A stretch of 51,587 bases of DNA from Anaerotruncus sp. (GTDB lineage: Bacteria; Bacillota; Clostridia; Oscillospirales; Ruminococcaceae), in NCBI GenBank assembly GCA_021770005.1, contig JAETRV010000017.1, positions 1-51,587 on the forward strand. The letters run 5' to 3'. How positions within the stretch are numbered: position 1 is the first letter of the stretch; each line of letters opens with the position of its first letter. Shown piece after piece: positions 49,347-51,587 of the stretch. Both the position numbers and the translations under genes were made by a program. The notes under the pieces are model-generated. The model saw only the letters and a program-made list of their open reading frames with translations, was not told where the DNA came from and did not search any database.

Positions 49347-51053
49347 TTACTGGAGCAGCTGGAGCACGCTCTGGGGCTGCTGATTGGCCTGGGCCAGCAT
49401 CGCCTGGGCGGACTGGGTCAGAACATTGACCTTGGTGTACTCCATCATCATCTTGGCCATATCAGTGTCGCGGATACGGCTGTTGGCCGACTGAAGGTTC
49501 TCCGAAGCGGTGTCCAGGTTGTTGATGGTGTATTCCAGACGGTTCTGGGCAGCACCCAGTACTGCGCGCTGCTCGGAAACCTTGTCGATTGCAGAGCGGA
49601 TGGTATCGATTGCGCTAGCTGCGCCGTTAAGGGTAGAGATGTCCACATCGGCAACTCCAATACCAAGCGAGCTCATATTTTTGATGCTGATGCTGATCTT
49701 ATTAAAGCTGTCAGCAGTATCGCCGATCTGGAGGATTAGGCCGCGATTGCCGCCGGCAGTGCTCGAGCCGTTCGCAAGGCCGAGGGCGGAGGCAATGTCT
49801 TTCTCCCCGATATCCTTAAAGCTGAATTCGACCCCTTCGACATCGCCATTGTACTTGATGAGGAAGCCGCCATCGTCTGCTGCTTCAACAGTGAAATCGG
49901 CAGCTGTCAACTCGGTCAATCCAGATGCTTTATCAAAACCTTTACCTGTCAAACCAAGCTGCGTATTATATTGCGCAATCGCGCCTTGAATAGCTGTGTT
50001 GAGCGTTCCAACCGCAGCCGACATAGGACTTGCGGTTTGGCCGCTCGTCTTTTTAATGTCCGCTCCGAGCGAAACCACGACATCCTGACCATTGATAGTC
50101 ATCTGGAACGTGTCGCCGCTCTCCACAGTGCCGCCGTTGTACTCATTTCCAGCTTTGCTTTCGATTGCTTCACCCTTGGTAGAGCCGAACAGCACAGCGC
50201 CAAGTGTTTTCTCAATATTTGTGCTCTGATCGCATCCGGCGTATGAGAACTCCGAGGTAGAACCCTTGTTGGTGCTCTCAAAGGTAAAGTTGGTCCCGTC
50301 CCCGGTGATCTTAACGCTACCCTTCAAGCCCTGCGCCTGCATTTCATTGTTAAACAAATCTGTCAGTTTTTTTGCGACATCCTTTGACTGATCTGCGGTT
50401 AAAGCCGCACCAAATGCAGTGATGGAATCATACACGCCTTTCGCATCGCCCTTGGTCCAGTCAATCTCCAAGCTCTGTCCATCAATGATAAACAAATCTT
50501 TGGATGCCTGAGTTACAGCTGTCTTGAAATTGGCATTGATGGCAACATCTTTGGAAGCCGCCGAGAATTTGGAAACATCTGATGCACCATTGAAAACAAC
50601 ACCGTTTGCGCTTGCATTGCCGCCGCCCAGCGAACCATTCAGCAGTTTGATGCCGTTGAAATTGGTCGACTCAGAGATACGGTCAATTTCCTCCTGAAGT
50701 TTGTCAACCTCGAGCTGTAGCGACTCGCGGTTCAGTTCCGCATTGATGCCGTTGGCCGAACGGGTTGCCAGCTCAGTCATACGATTGAGCATGTTGTGAA
50801 CCTCGGTCAGCGCGCCTTCAGCGGTCTGTACGACCGAAATACCGTCCTGTGCGTTCAAAGAAGCGGTGTCCAGACCTTTGATCTGAGATTTCATCTTCTC
50901 CGAAATCGCCAGACCGGATGCGTCGTCGCCCGCGCGGTTGATCCGGTAACCGGAAGACAGCTTTTCCAGTGCCTTGGATACCTGCGAATTGTTCATGCCC
51001 AGCTGACGCTGAGAGTTGACCGCCATAATGTTGCTTCTTACTACCATTCCCAT
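49347..51053 (-). CDS. hag: Flagellin
   Basis: Filament subunit, 568 aa. The conserved N-terminal D0/D1 (MVVRSNIMAVNSQRQLG, then LSSGYRINRAGDDASGLAIS) and C-terminal D1/D0 (LGAAQNRLEYTINNLDTASENL, ending QSVLQLLQ) flank a large variable central region (about residues 140-470) that is Thr/Ser/Ala-rich and less GC-rich. This is longer than Bacillus Hag, with a surface-exposed insert. GGAGG lies 9 nt before the ATG. csrA lies upstream on the same strand; in Firmicutes CsrA represses hag translation, so the GGA-containing leader is a likely target (inference). No clear sigma-D promoter was found. Confidence 0.97.
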   Translation of the reverse strand: MGMVVRSNIMAVNSQRQLGMNNSQVSKALEKLSSGYRINRAGDDASGLAISEKMKSQIKGLDTASLNAQDGISVVQTAEGALTEVHNMLNRMTELATRSANGINAELNRESLQLEVDKLQEEIDRISESTNFNGIKLLNGSLGGGNASANGVVFNGASDVSKFSAASKDVAINANFKTAVTQASKDLFIIDGQSLEIDWTKGDAKGVYDSITAFGAALTADQSKDVAKKLTDLFNNEMQAQGLKGSVKITGDGTNFTFESTNKGSTSEFSYAGCDQSTNIEKTLGAVLFGSTKGEAIESKAGNEYNGGTVESGDTFQMTINGQDVVVSLGADIKKTSGQTASPMSAAVGTLNTAIQGAIAQYNTQLGLTGKGFDKASGLTELTAADFTVEAADDGGFLIKYNGDVEGVEFSFKDIGEKDIASALGLANGSSTAGGNRGLILQIGDTADSFNKISISIKNMSSLGIGVADVDISTLNGAASAIDTIRSAIDKVSEQRAVLGAAQNRLEYTINNLDTASENLQSANSRIRDTDMAKMMMEYTKVNVLTQSAQAMLAQANQQPQSVLQLLQ

Positions 51054-51184
51054 GGTGAAACCTCCTTAAAATTCTCCGGGCGTATCCATTCCGCCCGTTT
51101 TTTTATATGCTTCAAGCCTGCCCGCTCCGCGGCGGCGGACAGACCGAAAACCAATAAAAACTGCGCTTGGGTCTTTCTTGGTGG

Positions 51185-51385
51185 GGGTGGCAGGGGGCTT
51201 TTTCACTTGCAAAAAGCCCCCTCTCGTCACTGACTTGTGAGTCAGTGACGATTCACCCGAAAAATGCGCTTCTCAGGCGGGCGCGCCACGCGCCCAAGCA
51301 GGTGTTCCGCCGCGTGCGCGCGGCGGCGGGGGCTCTGCCCCTCGACCCCGCCACCTTTGAAAAGGTGGACGAAACTTTTAATTTG
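51185..51385 (+). repeat. Modular palindromic repeat between csrA and flagellin
   Basis: This occupies most of the 324-bp csrA-hag gap. It has the GGGGGCTTTTT/AAAAAGCCCCC hairpin, then GTCACTGACT/AGTCAGTGAC (in other copies this position is GCCGCC/GGCGGC), a GCGC-rich stem, GGGGCTCTGCCCC, and CCACCTTT/AAAGGTGG (51351-51368), followed by ACGAAACTTTTAATTTGG. Confidence 0.85.
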
Positions 51386-51587
51386 GGGCAGGGCGTTTAC
51401 GATGCGGCTGGCTGTAACGGCGGCGGTCGTTCTCGATTACCGCTGGGCGCGGGTGGGTGCGCTCGTAGACCTCCCCCCGCACAATCGGGATCTCCCTCGG
51501 CGCGTCAATCGCGAGTTTGATGTCCCCATTCAGCCGGATCACCCGCACGACCACCCGGTCGTCGATGACCACATATTCCCCGATATT
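51378..51587 (-). CDS. csrA: Carbon storage regulator CsrA, 5' end beyond the window
   Basis: 69 visible residues of the small RNA-binding protein, cut at the window edge before the usual MLVLSRK start. The visible part begins NIGEYVVIDDRVVVRVIRL, continues DIKLAIDAPREIPIVRGEVYE (the conserved beta-strand/loop with the binding Arg), and ends in a basic tail QPHRKRPAPN longer than in Bacillus. CsrA binds GGA motifs near ribosome binding sites; with the adjacent flagellin gene this fits the Hag-FliW-CsrA switch. The 3' end reaches the flanking repeat. Confidence 0.9.
   Translation of the reverse strand, partial: NIGEYVVIDDRVVVRVIRLNGDIKLAIDAPREIPIVRGEVYERTHPRPAVIENDRRRYSQPHRKRPAPN

Noticed and set aside
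51054-51180. Sigma-D promoter upstream of flagellin
   Set aside because: No sequence close to the TAAA-15-GCCGATAA pattern with correct spacing was found.
1-51587. tRNA or rRNA genes
   Set aside because: No cloverleaf-like stretch with a conserved T-arm or CCA-type end was noticed; the tRNA-related signals here are T-box leaders.

Overview
The window reads as chromosome from an endospore-forming, flagellated, high-GC member of the Clostridia, most like the Oscillospirales/Ruminococcaceae. This is inferred from gene content (spoIIP and gpr, a csrA-flagellin edge, mreBCD-pbp2-minD-mgsA, zapA-U32, hisS-aspS behind a T-box), Gram-positive ribosome binding sites, sigma-A promoters and T-box leaders. 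There is no tRNA, rRNA, CRISPR array or prophage. The only mobile gene is a truncated IS5-type transposase.

Layout. 0.3-2.5 kb: sporulation genes spoIIP and gpr (minus). 2.6-10.4 kb (plus): a small membrane protein, alr, murD, then a tightly coupled run of two M42 aminopeptidases, a GNAT acetyltransferase and a methionine gamma-lyase-family protein. 10.6-12.8 kb: a lipoprotein cyclophilin, a possible ~460-nt structured RNA with its own promoter, a DUF1292 gene and a likely 6S RNA. 12.8-16 kb: a 390-aa orphan protein and a sodium symporter behind a tyrosine T-box. 16.3-23.1 kb (minus): Fe/Mn superoxide dismutase, amidase-SH3 protein, an orphan ABC ATPase, a GH13 glycosidase and glycogen phosphorylase. 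23.4-34.4 kb (plus): zapA, U32 peptidase, dUTPase, DUF4321, maf, mreB, mreC, mreD, PBP2, a minD-like gene and mgsA, which are mostly cell-shape and division functions. 34.4-40.3 kb (plus): aspartate-type T-box, hisS, aspS, an rRNA methyltransferase, rplM and rpsI. 40.4-45.1 kb: an accessory stretch with a LytTR regulator converging on an AgrC-like kinase, a divergent two-gene small-protein operon, a transposase remnant and a frameshifted secreted protein in an AT-rich island. 45.2-49.2 kb: ArsC-like proteins, a GIY-YIG protein, a TauE-type exporter and an alanyl-tRNA editing protein. 49.3-51.6 kb: flagellin and a csrA cut by the window edge.

The most striking feature is a family of modular, strongly palindromic intergenic repeats present about ten times, in both orientations. 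Copies share flanks, but the same stem is formed from different sequences in different copies, and other hairpin modules are nested in its loop. Copies sit between mreB and mreC (two near-identical ~200-bp units), between the T-box terminator and hisS, beside csrA, and in the 3' end of the superoxide dismutase gene, whose C-terminus they appear to encode. A second, MITE-like family has TTTGAAAAT-type inverted ends. Other items worth attention are the unassigned structured RNA upstream of the cyclophilin, the two T-boxes whose specifier codon and T-box bulge agree on the tRNA, and the LytTR/AgrC cassette with a divergent small-peptide operon.
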